64,000 nucleotides of DNA from Granulosicoccus sp045110475. GTDB taxonomy: Bacteria; Pseudomonadota; Gammaproteobacteria; Granulosicoccales; Granulosicoccaceae. Location: NCBI GenBank assembly GCA_045110475.1, contig JBGCGC010000015.1:43613-107612 (forward strand). Reading direction: 5' to 3'. Both the position numbers and the translations under genes were made by a program. Under the pieces are notes generated by a model. The model was not told where the DNA came from. It did not search any database and worked only from the letters and a program-made list of their open reading frames with translations. Numbering within the stretch: position 1 is the first letter of the stretch; each line of letters begins with the position of its first letter. Positions 1-9,383 of the stretch are shown in pieces.

Positions 1-1320
1 TCCACCAAGCAGGGCAAACCACAGAAAACACATCAGTGAAGGTGCAAATATGGCACCCAGCACAAACTCACGGATACTGCGGTTCTTGGAAATACGCGCC
101 AGAAAGATGCCAACGAATGGCGCAAACGCTATCCACCATGCCCAATAGAAAATTGACCACCAACCCTGCCATTCGCCAGGACTGCCAGCGCCATCCGCCG
201 GAAACACCTGGAAGGTAATGGCAGGCAGGTTAATGACGTAATCAACGACACCAAGACCAAGAATTTTCATGGCGTAAGCGGTTGAACCAAAGATGACAAA
301 AAACACCAGCAAGCCGAATGATAGAACCATGTTGAGGTTACTGAGCCACTTGATACCCTTGCCGACACCCGACAACGCCGACAGTGTTGACAGGATCATG
401 ACCACACCTAACGCCAGCAACATGGACCCGGTAGACGGTACCAGCACGCCATCCGCATCGGCAGTCATTAGCCATTCCTGGCCGGTAAAGTTGTAGAGAC
501 CAGCCGAGAAGGAATCCAGTCCCAGGCCGATGGTCTGACTGATACCAAGGATCGTTGCAACAACCGCAGTTACATCAACGATATGACCTAGTGGACCCGA
601 CAGTGTTTTTCCGAACAATGGTGTGAGTGTCGAACGGATAGTGAGCGGCAATCCTCTTGAATAGGCAAAAAAGGCCAGCGAGATACCGACCAGCGCGTAG
701 CACGCCCAGGCGCCCACACCCCAGTGCAGAAACGAATACCGATAAGTTGAGGTCACAGCGGACTCAGTCTTTGGCAACACCAGATCAGGAATGGCGGCAA
801 GCGAGCCTGCAGCAACCTGCGCCTGATACGTGGCCAATGCAGAACTGCCTTCGGCAACGGCAATACCGGCGGCGTCCAGCGCAGCCTGAATTTCAATTGC
901 ACTCATGCGAATCAAGGGATTGTCGCCGATGTGCCACATGGGCTCACCGGTGGCATACCCAAGCATACCGATACCGATACCGGCACCAAACATCATAGAA
1001 AACCATGAAAAATTGGAAAATTCCGGTTTACCACCATCGCCCAGAATGGTTTTGCCCCAACGCGGATGCACGGCAATAACCAGACAGACAACGATGAAAA
1101 AAGCCACCGTCCATGTGTAGTAGTAATTTAGATTGTTGAAAGACCATGTCTTCATGGCCCCAAGCGCTTCACCTGCTTGCTCTGGGAAAATAGCCGCCCA
1201 AATCACGATCAACGTGATGGCAATTTTTGATGCTATGGAAACAATCCGGTTAAAGTTCGTGTAGAACCCATCCATCGCTGTTTCGATGTGCAGATCCTGA
1301 AGTGGCGCTTTTATCGCCAT
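1..1320 (-). CDS. BCCT-family betaine/choline/carnitine-type transporter (5' part only)
   Basis: Secondary transporter of the BCCT family, which imports quaternary-ammonium solutes such as glycine betaine across the inner membrane, usually driven by Na+ or H+. The frame is open from the ATG at 1320 to the window edge, giving 440 residues of a protein normally 500-700 long; the C-terminus is outside. Visible family hallmarks are the glycine-rich GAGIGIGM stretch near residue 95, HWGVGAWACYAL, GVGKGIKWLSNLNM, and the tryptophan-rich WAWWIAFAPFVG segment near the edge, which in the family forms the substrate aromatic box. The start is supported by an AGGAGG ribosome site just upstream. It lies 251 bases downstream of dnaE on the same strand and is probably a separate transcript. 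The substrate cannot be told from sequence alone. Confidence 0.9.
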   Translation of the reverse strand, partial: MAIKAPLQDLHIETAMDGFYTNFNRIVSIASKIAITLIVIWAAIFPEQAGEALGAMKTWSFNNLNYYYTWTVAFFIVVCLVIAVHPRWGKTILGDGGKPEFSNFSWFSMMFGAGIGIGMLGYATGEPMWHIGDNPLIRMSAIEIQAALDAAGIAVAEGSSALATYQAQVAAGSLAAIPDLVLPKTESAVTSTYRYSFLHWGVGAWACYALVGISLAFFAYSRGLPLTIRSTLTPLFGKTLSGPLGHIVDVTAVVATILGISQTIGLGLDSFSAGLYNFTGQEWLMTADADGVLVPSTGSMLLALGVVMILSTLSALSGVGKGIKWLSNLNMVLSFGLLVFFVIFGSTAYAMKILGLGVVDYVINLPAITFQVFPADGAGSPGEWQGWWSIFYWAWWIAFAPFVGIFLARISKNRSIREFVLGAIFAPSLMCFLWFALLGG

Positions 1321-1531
1321 ATTTTTGCCCTCCTGCTGGTTATTATTTTACTCAATGCCGTCAATGCAAGGTTGGCAATGAGCCGATCTGCAAGGCAACT
1401 GACTATCAGGTCCTGCAAATCCCTCATGCAAACAGGGTGGCCACAAGCATTGCGATTTCCCCATCCGCGGGGCATTCTTGCACGTTAGTGCCGGAGGCGA
1501 CAACCCATTCTCTCGTCTGTACCTGTTTTAA

Positions 1532-1557
1532 TCACGGTCACGTCCGGGAAACCGTGA
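1532..1557 (-). terminator. Hairpin downstream of dnaE
   Basis: A 7-bp perfect inverted repeat (TCACGGT / ACCGTGA, 12-nt loop) lies 15 bases after the dnaE stop. On the minus strand it is followed by TTAAAACAG, a poor T-tract. It could be a weak intrinsic terminator of dnaE or an operator for the downstream BCCT gene. The rest of 1321-1571 shows only the BCCT ribosome site. Confidence 0.35.
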
Positions 1558-1571
1558 CTCCGCGCAACTCA

Positions 1572-4500
1572 CTAGTACACAAGCTCCACATTGTCCTCGC
1601 CGGTCAACTGATGCAAATGAGTCATCAACTCCAACTGCGGCGTTACTGCCCAGCGATTGCCAGCTCGAATGCGCGCTTCAGCCTGTGCATTTCGGTACGA
1701 AAACCACACCGGAATTGTACCGCTCTTGTAATTTGACAGCGTGCTTATCAGATCGTCCAGATTGTTTTCAGCCAATTGCCGAGCGTCCAGGCGGATGAGC
1801 AGCTGCCGGGCGAAACGCGCCCTGGCGCTACCCAGATCGTAAATTTCCCGCGCACGAATCTTGAATCCGCCATTGAATTCATCAGGACTCACATCTCCGT
1901 CCACGATCAACACTTCGTCCTTGACAATCCGCGAGCCAAAATCGTCTATCTGCTCGCCGCGCAGCGTAATTTCCAAACGCCCCGTCCCGTCATCGATGGT
2001 AACGAACTGCATCCGGCCGCCTTGCCCATCACGCTGGCGCACTCCCATAACCAGCCCGGCAGCCACCACCGGCACGCCACGCTGACGATATGACGGACCA
2101 GAATCCCCACTACCCGCCTTGGCACATACTGCCTTCAATCGACCGTGGGTGAATTTGCTGATCTCCGCCAGATACTCGTTTATCGGGTGCCCGCTAAGAT
2201 AGAGCCCGAGGGTATCTTTTTCGGCGCGCAATCTTTCTCGATCCGACCAGTCCGGCAGGGTCACCATCAATTCAGGCTCATCGGCCTCAACCGGATCGCC
2301 GAGACCAAACATATCGTCGATGCCAGCATCCTTGTTTTTGTGACATTGATCAGCGCCACGCAGCGCACTGCCTAAGTGCTGCCACAAACTTGCCCGGTTG
2401 GGTCCGAGAGCATCAACCGCTCCGGCCTTGACCAACGCTTCGAGCACTCGCTTGTTGACAGCCCCCGGACTGGCACGACGGCATAACTCGTCCAGAGAGG
2501 CGAATGGGCCCGAGGCGTCACGCGTTTCGAGCACATTGGCAAGTGCAGACTCACCTACGCCCTTGATAGCGCCCAGCCCGTAAAGCACGGTTTTTTCGTC
2601 AACAACCGAAAAGCGCACCGCTGAGCGATTGATATCAGGCGTCTGTACGGTCAGGCCCATGATCTTGCATTCATCAATCAGCCCAACCACTTTCTCGGTG
2701 TTGTCCATGTCCGCCGACATGACGGCTGCCATGAAGGCTGCCGGGTGGTGGCACTTCAGCCAGGCCGTCTGGTAAGACAACAGAGCGTAAGCTGCAGAAT
2801 GCGATTTATTAAAACCGTAGCCTGCAAATTTTTCCACCAGATCAAAGATATTGCCTGCCAGGTCCTTGTCGATAGCGTTGTTGGCACAACCCTCAAGGAA
2901 AACGGCTCTTTGCTTGGCCATCTCTTCGGGCTTCTTTTTGCCCATGGCTCGGCGCAGGATGTCGGCCGTCCCCAGCGAGTAGCCGGCCATGACCTGCGCA
3001 ATCCCCATGACCTGCTCCTGATACAGGATGACGCCATAAGTGGGTTCTAGTGTGGCCTTGAGCGACTCGAGCTGATAGTCCTCGTGCGGATAGGACATCT
3101 GCTTGCGGCCGTGCTTGCGGTCGATAAAGTCATCGACCATGCCCGACTGCAATGGTCCAGGCCGATACAAGGCCACCAATGCGATGATGTCTTCAAAATT
3201 GTCGGGACGCAGTCGCTCTATCAGCCGTTTCATACCGGGAGATTCAAGCTGGAAAACCGCGGTTGTCTGCGCGTCCTGCAGCAGTTTATAGGTTGGCGCA
3301 TCGTCCAAAGGCAGCGCCAGCAAATCGATCCGGTTGCCGCTGTGTCTTTCTATCTGCTTAACGGCATTGTCGATAATGGTTAACGTTCTGAGGCCCAGAA
3401 AATCAAATTTGACCAACCCGACATCTTCCGCATCATCCTTGTCGAACTGGGTGACAAGGCTCGATCCGTCCGGCTCGCAGTACAGCGGGGCAAAATCAGT
3501 CAGCGCAGTTGGCGCTATCACTACGCCTCCGGCGTGTTTACCGCAGTTTCGGGCAAGCCCTTCCAGCGACAGTGCCATATCGAGCAGCGCGGTCGCCTCC
3601 TCGTCATGGTCGTAAGCACGCTTGAGATCCTCGGATTCATCCAGCGCCTTGGTCAGGGTCATCCCAACCTCGAAAGGCACCATCTTGGCAATGGAGTCGA
3701 CGAAGCCATAAGGATGACTCATTATTCGCCCTACGTCGCGAACCACAGCCTTTGCGGCCATGGTGCCGTAAGTGATGATCTGTGACACACGGTGGGAACC
3801 GTACTTGTGTGCCACGTACTGTATAACCCGATCCCGCCCATCCATACAAAAATCGATATCAAAATCTGGCATGGACACCCGCTCGGGATTTAGAAAACGC
3901 TCGAACAGCAGATCGTAAGCCAGTGGGTCAAGATCGGTAATCATCAACACATAGGCGACCAGTGACCCGGCACCAGACCCTCGTCCGGGACCAACCGGTA
4001 TGTCGTTGTCACGCGACCACTTTATGAAGTCTGCAACGATAAGAAAATAACCGGGAAATCCCATCTCGGCAATTACATCGAGCTCACGTTGCAGTCGCGC
4101 ATCATACGGTTTGCGGATGTCAGCGAAATTCTCGACCGAGGTGTCGTAAAGTTGGCCCAGACGGACTTCCAGACCGTCCCTTGCAGAAGCATAGAAGAAC
4201 TCGGTCTCGGTCATCCCGTCGGGTATCGGAAAGTCCGGCAATACGGGGGTGCCAAGGTTCAATGTCAAATTGCATCGTTTTGCAATTTCCACGGTATTGG
4301 CAATGGCCGCTGGCACATCAGCGAACAGCTCAGCCATTTGCTGAGGGGTTTTCAGGTACTGTTGTTCGGTGACCAGTTTTGGCCTGCGTGTATCGGCAAG
4401 AACATACCCGCTCTGTATGCACAGGCGTGCTTCGTGCGCATCGTATTCATCATGGCCCAGAAAGCGCACATCGTTTGTGGCCACCACGCCGATGCCAAGC

Positions 4501-5093
4501 TCCACCGCAATGGCACATGCACTGGCAATGTATAGCTCTTCCGACGCCTTGCCTGTGCGCTGCAACTCCAGATAGTACCGGTCGCCGAATACCGATTGCC
4601 ATCGCTGCGCTATTTGTCGCGCTTCGTCCTGATGTCCACGAAGCACAGCCTTGCCAACATCCCCGTCCAAAGCCCCGGATAGAACAATGATGCCTTCGTG
4701 CGCCTCGAACACCCAATCGATATGCACAACCGGTGTGCCATCGTTCTGTCCCTCTTGATATCCGCGCGACACCAGATTGGTGAGGTTCAGGTAGCCAGTA
4801 CTATTTTGCACCAGCATGATGACACGGGTTACCTCGTCATCAGGCGCTATGCCACGGATGCGCATGTCGACACCGGCAACAGGTTTGATGCCGCAGCCCA
4901 AGGCTGCACGGTAATATTTAACCAGCGAAAACATGTTGCCACGATCGGTGACAGCAGCGGCTGCCATATTACTTGCCACGGTTTTGGCAAATGGCTTAAT
5001 ACGAACGGTGCTGTCCACCAATGAAAATTCAGTGTGCACACTCAGGTGCACAAAGGGCGTTACCACGTTTGCGCCGAGTGCTTGTTCACTCAT
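1572..5093 (-). CDS. dnaE: DNA polymerase III subunit alpha
   Basis: Catalytic subunit of the replicative DNA polymerase III holoenzyme. Its 1173 residues match the DnaE1 class (E. coli 1160). An N-terminal PHP domain opens with the HLSVHTEFSLVD stretch at about residues 16-28. The C-family polymerase palm carries PDFDIDF, giving the catalytic pair Asp412 and Asp414, and a third acidic residue lies in VKFDFLGL near 568. Helix-hairpin-helix and OB-fold regions follow toward the C-terminus. The start ATG overlaps the rnhB stop by four bases (ATGA), so the two are translationally coupled, the usual gammaproteobacterial order. The lpxA/lpxB genes commonly found further upstream are replaced here by a lipocalin gene. 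Confidence 0.97.
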   Translation of the reverse strand: MSEQALGANVVTPFVHLSVHTEFSLVDSTVRIKPFAKTVASNMAAAAVTDRGNMFSLVKYYRAALGCGIKPVAGVDMRIRGIAPDDEVTRVIMLVQNSTGYLNLTNLVSRGYQEGQNDGTPVVHIDWVFEAHEGIIVLSGALDGDVGKAVLRGHQDEARQIAQRWQSVFGDRYYLELQRTGKASEELYIASACAIAVELGIGVVATNDVRFLGHDEYDAHEARLCIQSGYVLADTRRPKLVTEQQYLKTPQQMAELFADVPAAIANTVEIAKRCNLTLNLGTPVLPDFPIPDGMTETEFFYASARDGLEVRLGQLYDTSVENFADIRKPYDARLQRELDVIAEMGFPGYFLIVADFIKWSRDNDIPVGPGRGSGAGSLVAYVLMITDLDPLAYDLLFERFLNPERVSMPDFDIDFCMDGRDRVIQYVAHKYGSHRVSQIITYGTMAAKAVVRDVGRIMSHPYGFVDSIAKMVPFEVGMTLTKALDESEDLKRAYDHDEEATALLDMALSLEGLARNCGKHAGGVVIAPTALTDFAPLYCEPDGSSLVTQFDKDDAEDVGLVKFDFLGLRTLTIIDNAVKQIERHSGNRIDLLALPLDDAPTYKLLQDAQTTAVFQLESPGMKRLIERLRPDNFEDIIALVALYRPGPLQSGMVDDFIDRKHGRKQMSYPHEDYQLESLKATLEPTYGVILYQEQVMGIAQVMAGYSLGTADILRRAMGKKKPEEMAKQRAVFLEGCANNAIDKDLAGNIFDLVEKFAGYGFNKSHSAAYALLSYQTAWLKCHHPAAFMAAVMSADMDNTEKVVGLIDECKIMGLTVQTPDINRSAVRFSVVDEKTVLYGLGAIKGVGESALANVLETRDASGPFASLDELCRRASPGAVNKRVLEALVKAGAVDALGPNRASLWQHLGSALRGADQCHKNKDAGIDDMFGLGDPVEADEPELMVTLPDWSDRERLRAEKDTLGLYLSGHPINEYLAEISKFTHGRLKAVCAKAGSGDSGPSYRQRGVPVVAAGLVMGVRQRDGQGGRMQFVTIDDGTGRLEITLRGEQIDDFGSRIVKDEVLIVDGDVSPDEFNGGFKIRAREIYDLGSARARFARQLLIRLDARQLAENNLDDLISTLSNYKSGTIPVWFSYRNAQAEARIRAGNRWAVTPQLELMTHLHQLTGEDNVELVY

Positions 5094-5755
5094 GAAAGCG
5101 ATGACTCATTCGAGAATTTTTTTGAGAGTTTTTCGGGACGAGAGTTCAAACGACCGATGGTTGCCAGTGCCTCGCGCACGGGCTTGAATGAGCAACGGTG
5201 AAAATCTGCAATGCCATGCTCAAGAATCGCCTTGCGGTGGAAGGGTGTGGGATACCCCTTGTGTTGCGCCAGACCGTATTGCGGGTATTGCCTGTGCAGC
5301 TCGACCATCATTCGGTCGCGTGCAACCTTGGCAATAATAGAGGCTGCGCTAATCGCCTGCACGCGCTGATCCCCCTTGACCACCGCCGCCATGGGCATCG
5401 CCAGATCGGGGCAGCGATTGCCGTCGATAAGCGCAAGATTCGGCTTGACATCGAGCCCTTCAACGGCTCTTTGCATGGCAAGCATACTGGCATGCAGAAT
5501 GTTGATGGCATCTATCTCTGCAACACTTGCCTCAGCAATACAAAATGCCAGTGCGTGTCGTCGTATTTGTACATCGAGCGTATCGCGTGTCGCCTCATCC
5601 AGTAGCTTGGAATCAAGCAGACCATCGATGCGTTTTAGGGGGTCAAGAATAACCGCAGCCGCCACGACGGGACCCGCCAACGGCCCCCGACCAACCTCAT
5701 CCACACCCGCAATCAGACAAACGGGAAAAGGTTCTACTGGGTTTGTTGCAGGCAT
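5090..5755 (-). CDS. rnhB: Ribonuclease HII
   Basis: Endonuclease that cuts the RNA strand of RNA-DNA hybrids and removes misincorporated ribonucleotides. The 221-residue protein has the RNase HII signature DEVGRGPLAGPV with catalytic Asp19-Glu20, an Asp in LIDGN, and the conserved VKGDQRVQAISAASIIAKV segment. The C-terminal ~25 residues are polar and serine-rich. No clear Shine-Dalgarno sequence precedes the ATG. It is the first gene of an rnhB-dnaE pair joined by an ATGA overlap. Confidence 0.95.
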   Translation of the reverse strand: MPATNPVEPFPVCLIAGVDEVGRGPLAGPVVAAAVILDPLKRIDGLLDSKLLDEATRDTLDVQIRRHALAFCIAEASVAEIDAINILHASMLAMQRAVEGLDVKPNLALIDGNRCPDLAMPMAAVVKGDQRVQAISAASIIAKVARDRMMVELHRQYPQYGLAQHKGYPTPFHRKAILEHGIADFHRCSFKPVREALATIGRLNSRPEKLSKKFSNESSLS

Positions 5756-5792
5756 ATCGTGATGATACTGTTTTCACCGTCTTTGCCCAAGT

Positions 5793-5823
5793 GAAAAAAA
5801 GAAAAATAAGTCGCTTGACAGCG
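5793..5823 (-). terminator. Possible weak terminator between lipocalin and rnhB
   Basis: On the minus strand a short stem (CGCT / AGCG, 4-nt loop) is followed within four bases by a long T-rich run. The stem is only four pairs, so this is a tentative intrinsic terminator downstream of the lipocalin. The T-run may equally be the AT-rich upstream part of the rnhB promoter. Confidence 0.3.
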
Positions 5824-5903
5824 CCGAATCTAACGAGGTTTGATGGTTACGTTCCGGGCACACCGATTACCGCACAATCGCGTTGCGAGAGCCACAAGCC
5901 ACG

Positions 5904-6446
5904 TCATTTTGCAAGCGTTTGATCAACAAATATCAGTTGCTCTACGGGAAAACCCAGATCTCTGGCATTCGCCACGAAAGCGTCCAGATCCGTCTTACTC
6001 ACGGTTGGTGTTCGTGACAGAAACCACAGATAGGATCGATCGTCACCTGCAACGTAGGCGCGGCTGTAGTCGTCGTCCAGATCGAAGACCACGTAGCTGC
6101 CAAAAAACGGTCCGAAGAATGACACTTTCAGATAACCCTGATTGCTATCACCCGCGAAACGGGCGCGACCCTGCGCTTCAGTGAATTTTTCGTCTTCGAC
6201 GTTGTAACCTCGATTAATAACACGAATCTCGCCGTTGTCCTTGAGACTATACTCTGCCGATACGTTGGACAGGCCACGCTCAAACCGATGGTCAAGGCGC
6301 GCAATTTCATACCAGGTTCCCAAATAGCGCTGCACATCAAAGCCGCTGACAGGATCGATCCCCTTGGGCAATCCACCACATGCTGTCAATGACAGGAAAA
6401 GGACAAGGCACAAGCTAAATCGGGTTTTCATTTGAAGCGTGCTCAT
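5904..6446 (-). CDS. blc: Outer-membrane lipocalin (Blc type)
   Basis: Small beta-barrel lipoprotein of the bacterial lipocalin family, thought to bind or shuttle hydrophobic molecules or lysophospholipids at the outer membrane. Residues 6-22 form a lipoprotein signal peptide ending in the lipobox SLTAC, so the mature protein begins with an acylated cysteine. The lipocalin SCR1 motif is explicit: YLGTWYEIARLDHRFERGL. The 180-residue length is typical. The first ATG gives a five-residue lead-in; the ATG at 6431 would start the signal peptide directly, and neither has a strong ribosome site. It follows the SDR gene by two bases and is probably cotranscribed with it. Confidence 0.9.
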   Translation of the reverse strand: MSTLQMKTRFSLCLVLFLSLTACGGLPKGIDPVSGFDVQRYLGTWYEIARLDHRFERGLSNVSAEYSLKDNGEIRVINRGYNVEDEKFTEAQGRARFAGDSNQGYLKVSFFGPFFGSYVVFDLDDDYSRAYVAGDDRSYLWFLSRTPTVSKTDLDAFVANARDLGFPVEQLIFVDQTLAK

Positions 6447-6448
6447 GC

Positions 6449-7138
6449 TTATTCAGGTGTGGTCAGGGACTGACCACTGTGTTTCGGGCCGAGACCCAGA
6501 ATGAAGGGTGCTGCCTTTTTCGCCCAGACATCAGCCTTTCGAAATCCGGAGGCTCCCTCGCCCCAGGCGCTGCGCAACATATCAGTATCTATAACCCCCG
6601 GACTAAGCGGAATAGCCGCCATGCCAGAGGGTAATTCCTCTGCTAGGGCCTTGGTTAAACCCTCCATCGCCCATTTGGATGCACAGTAGGGGGCGACCTC
6701 GGCAGACACAGAACGACCCCAGCCGCTACTCAGATTGACGATCACACCCGATTGACGCTCAATCATCGGCTCCAGCAAGTGGCTGATGACGTTGTGCACA
6801 CCGACAATATTGATATTAACAAGCCGCTGAAACTCGCTGGCAGGTACTTGCCATAACGGTGCTGGCGTGTTGATGATTGCCGCGTTGTTGATGACGATAT
6901 CTGGCGGGCCATCCTGAGCCAGAACCTTTTCACACCAGCGGCCCGTTGCCGCCTCATCGCTGACATCAACGACACAGAAGCTACCGTGACCGGAATGACG
7001 TCCATTTAAATCATCAATCAACGCTTCCGAGCGTGCACTGCCATGCACTCGATGACCGGCGGCAATAAATTCATCGACCAAAGACCGGCCAAGACCGCGT
7101 GAGCAGCCAGTGAGTACGATAATTTTCTGTTGGCTCAT
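6449..7138 (-). CDS. Short-chain dehydrogenase/reductase
   Basis: NAD(P)-dependent oxidoreductase with a Rossmann fold. The TGxxxGxG nucleotide-binding motif is at residues 10-17 (TGCSRGLG), NNA follows in IVINNAAII, and the catalytic Ser plus YxxxK appear in NLSSGWG and YCASKWAMEGLTKAL. At 229 residues it is a compact classical SDR; the C-terminal substrate loop does not reveal the substrate. It is upstream of and close to the lipocalin gene. A 200-bp divergent region separates it from the racemase-like gene; no convincing promoter boxes were seen there. Confidence 0.88.
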   Translation of the reverse strand: MSQQKIIVLTGCSRGLGRSLVDEFIAAGHRVHGSARSEALIDDLNGRHSGHGSFCVVDVSDEAATGRWCEKVLAQDGPPDIVINNAAIINTPAPLWQVPASEFQRLVNINIVGVHNVISHLLEPMIERQSGVIVNLSSGWGRSVSAEVAPYCASKWAMEGLTKALAEELPSGMAAIPLSPGVIDTDMLRSAWGEGASGFRKADVWAKKAAPFILGLGPKHSGQSLTTPE

Positions 7139-7340
7139 TATTCGATATCAGTCGGCGGAAAACTTGCAGTTTAGAGAACCCTGTTGTTCACAGAACGCAA
7201 GCCACGATGATACAGCGCTACGAGCACCGAAACGAGGCTTTGAAAAACCGAAGACGAACAACAGCTGCATGAACTATTCTTGGCATGAACACAACCAGCC
7301 TGAACGATTGATCGATACACGGACCGTCACCGGATAACCC

Positions 7341-8057
7341 ATGCAAACGCTGCCCTGCACATTCACTGATGATGAGAAAACCAGCCCTGCAATCGGCCTG
7401 GTCATTCTACAGTCCGACGAAACTTTGGAACATGAATTACGGTTGTGGCTGCCGCAAACCTATCGTCTGTTTCACACGCGCATACCCAACAGTCAACAGA
7501 TAGACGAACAAACGCTTCAGGCAATGCAGGCAAGGCTTCCGGATAGTGTTTCGCTACTGCCGACAAACACGCGTTTCAAGGTTATCGCCTATGGTTGCAC
7601 ATCGGCTTCAACCCTCATTGGAGAACAGGCGGTTACCGGGATAATTCAGACCGTCGCTGGCCAGGTAGCCGTTACCAATCCTATCTCGGCGATCAAGGCG
7701 CAGCTTCGCCACATCAAGGCGGTAAATATCGCTCTGTTGACACCCTACTCACCAGAGGTGTCTGCAGCCCTGTTCGCCAACCTTGAAAACGACGGATTCT
7801 CCATCGTGTGCTCCGCAACGTTCAACGTTACTGAGGATCACAAGGTTGCGAGAATCTCGTCCGATTCATTGCTATCAGCCTTTGAACAACTGGCTGCAAA
7901 CAATGATTTTGACGCACTGATTGCTTCGTGCACTAATCTGCGTACCCATGAGCTGTTGCAGGTCGCCAGTAGACGTATTGGCTGCCCGGTGATCAGCAGT
8001 AATTCGGCACTGGCCTGGCATATACAAAGGCTGGTGCTTGACAGCCGCTCAGGCTAA
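7341..8057 (+). CDS. Asp/Glu racemase superfamily enzyme (maleate isomerase / arylmalonate decarboxylase / EutA-like)
   Basis: Cofactor-independent enzyme of the Asp/Glu racemase fold. The subgroup includes maleate cis-trans isomerase, arylmalonate decarboxylase and the ectoine-utilisation protein EutA. Both catalytic cysteine motifs are present: Cys86 in AYGCTSAS and Cys197 in ASCTNLR. Between them lies the family segment VTNPISAIKAQLRHI and LLTPYSPEV. Length, 238 residues, is normal. Its 3' end overlaps the 3' end of the convergent DUF1989 gene by four bases. No other ectoine or nicotinate degradation genes are nearby, so the substrate is unknown. Confidence 0.8.
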   Translation: MQTLPCTFTDDEKTSPAIGLVILQSDETLEHELRLWLPQTYRLFHTRIPNSQQIDEQTLQAMQARLPDSVSLLPTNTRFKVIAYGCTSASTLIGEQAVTGIIQTVAGQVAVTNPISAIKAQLRHIKAVNIALLTPYSPEVSAALFANLENDGFSIVCSATFNVTEDHKVARISSDSLLSAFEQLAANNDFDALIASCTNLRTHELLQVASRRIGCPVISSNSALAWHIQRLVLDSRSG

Positions 8058-8905
8058 CGACCATGACTACGATCGTAAGCATTAAGCGGCTGCGCCGTGA
8101 ACGTCGACAGGTAACTCTCTGACGGCTTGAGGATGTCGATCTGCAGTGGATAGCAAGGCGTTGCATCGTCCGAGTGCGAACTGCCACAGTCACCGCCCGG
8201 GCAACTGGACAAGGCACCCAGAAGATCAATTTCTGCGAGAAACTCGATGTAGTCACCAGGACGCACCGGACTTGCCTTCATAAAATACTGATGCGTGTCT
8301 CTGGTAAAGCCTGTACACATGAACACGTTTAATACATCGTGTATCAGATGTTCTATTTCAGCGGCAGGTTTTGACAGATGATCTGTCAACGCCCGCGTCA
8401 GATTCGAATGACAACAATGATGGTAGTCAACGCCCTTGAGCAGTCTATTGGTGTAAGGATCACAGCGCGTACCGATGACATCGTGCACACCACCGCCGTC
8501 CTCATCCCAGCCATACCAGCTCAGGGTGTCATGGGTAATCGTGGCCATGGCCCGTAACGCCGGCAAATTGCTCCATAGCCGATCACCGGTGGTAAGGTGA
8601 GTGGCATGCAGCTGGCGTGTCTTGCCACTGAAAAAACGCTCCGCAAGATCATGCTGATTCCACAGATTGAGATCCCCCACCTGTGGGCCTTCGATGCTAC
8701 GAATACGAAAACCGAAGCCTGCCGGCACTTCAAAACAGGTGGCATCACGGGGCTCGGCAATGAGCGTTTCAACAATTTCCAGCTCGTCTCGCCATCGTTC
8801 GATAGTATCAGCCGGGCGCGAAGGTACGGATGCAACATCGTAACAGACGATTGCCGGTGCACTCCGACGTTGAACAGCATCATCAGGTACGGGAACGTTA
8901 CGCAT
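8054..8905 (-). CDS. DUF1989 (urea carboxylase-associated family) protein
   Basis: Member of the DUF1989 family, whose members are often encoded beside urea carboxylase or allophanate hydrolase and have been linked to guanidine or urea catabolism. The 283-residue protein shows the family features GFGFRIRSIEGPQVGDLNLWN, a Gly/Asp-rich central part with GTRCDPYTN and YHHCCHSN, and the cysteine motif SSCPGGDCGS near the C-terminus. These Cys/His residues may bind metal. No urea carboxylase subunit is in the window. It starts five bases after the glyoxalase gene, so the two are likely one transcript. A catalytic role is not established for the family. Confidence 0.8.
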   Translation of the reverse strand: MRNVPVPDDAVQRRSAPAIVCYDVASVPSRPADTIERWRDELEIVETLIAEPRDATCFEVPAGFGFRIRSIEGPQVGDLNLWNQHDLAERFFSGKTRQLHATHLTTGDRLWSNLPALRAMATITHDTLSWYGWDEDGGGVHDVIGTRCDPYTNRLLKGVDYHHCCHSNLTRALTDHLSKPAAEIEHLIHDVLNVFMCTGFTRDTHQYFMKASPVRPGDYIEFLAEIDLLGALSSCPGGDCGSSHSDDATPCYPLQIDILKPSESYLSTFTAQPLNAYDRSHGR

Positions 8906-8910
8906 AAGAA

Positions 8911-9306
8911 TTAGAGAAAACGTCCATGACGTTGCAACACCTCGATATCGTAACCGTCGGGGTCTTTCACAAAGAAAAAACGCGCAAACAGTTTTCCATC
9001 ACGTTCAAACTCTACGATGTTTCTGGGCTGGTAACCAAGGTCGGTGATTTTCGCGTGCTCGGTATCCAGATCATCGACCGAAAATGCCATGTGCCCATAC
9101 CCATCACCCATGTCATAGGCCTCGTTCTGGCCCTTGTTTATGGTTAATTCCAGTTCAAAGGCGGTGTCGCTATTGCTGAGATAGACCAGAGTGAATGATT
9201 CAAAGTCCAGACGCTCAGCGACATCAAGGTCAAACGCGTTTTTGTAGAATTCTATTGATCGGGTTTCGTTCAACACCCGGATCATGGAATGAATTGCTTT
9301 TGCCAT
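8911..9306 (-). CDS. gloA: Lactoylglutathione lyase (glyoxalase I)
   Basis: Converts the methylglyoxal-glutathione hemithioacetal into S-lactoylglutathione in the cytoplasm. At 131 residues it is a single vicinal-oxygen-chelate unit. The metal-ligand pattern is present: His6 (IHSMIRV), a Glu in FELEL near 51-53, His72 (YGHMAFSV) and Glu122 (YDIEVLQ). There is no insertion typical of the long Zn-dependent form, so it is probably the Ni/Co type. A GAGGAG ribosome site sits upstream of the ATG. It leads a two-gene unit with the DUF1989 gene. Confidence 0.92.
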   Translation of the reverse strand: MAKAIHSMIRVLNETRSIEFYKNAFDLDVAERLDFESFTLVYLSNSDTAFELELTINKGQNEAYDMGDGYGHMAFSVDDLDTEHAKITDLGYQPRNIVEFERDGKLFARFFFVKDPDGYDIEVLQRHGRFL

Positions 9307-9383
9307 GGGTCAAACTCCTCACACGTTTATTAATTGATCAGATCAAACGATAAGACAGAATAATCGAAATATCGGGGTTGTAT

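Noticed and set aside
965..982. Short ATACCG triplet repeat in the BCCT gene as a microsatellite
   Set aside because: It encodes the conserved Gly-Ile-Gly-Ile-Gly motif of the family and has only three units.
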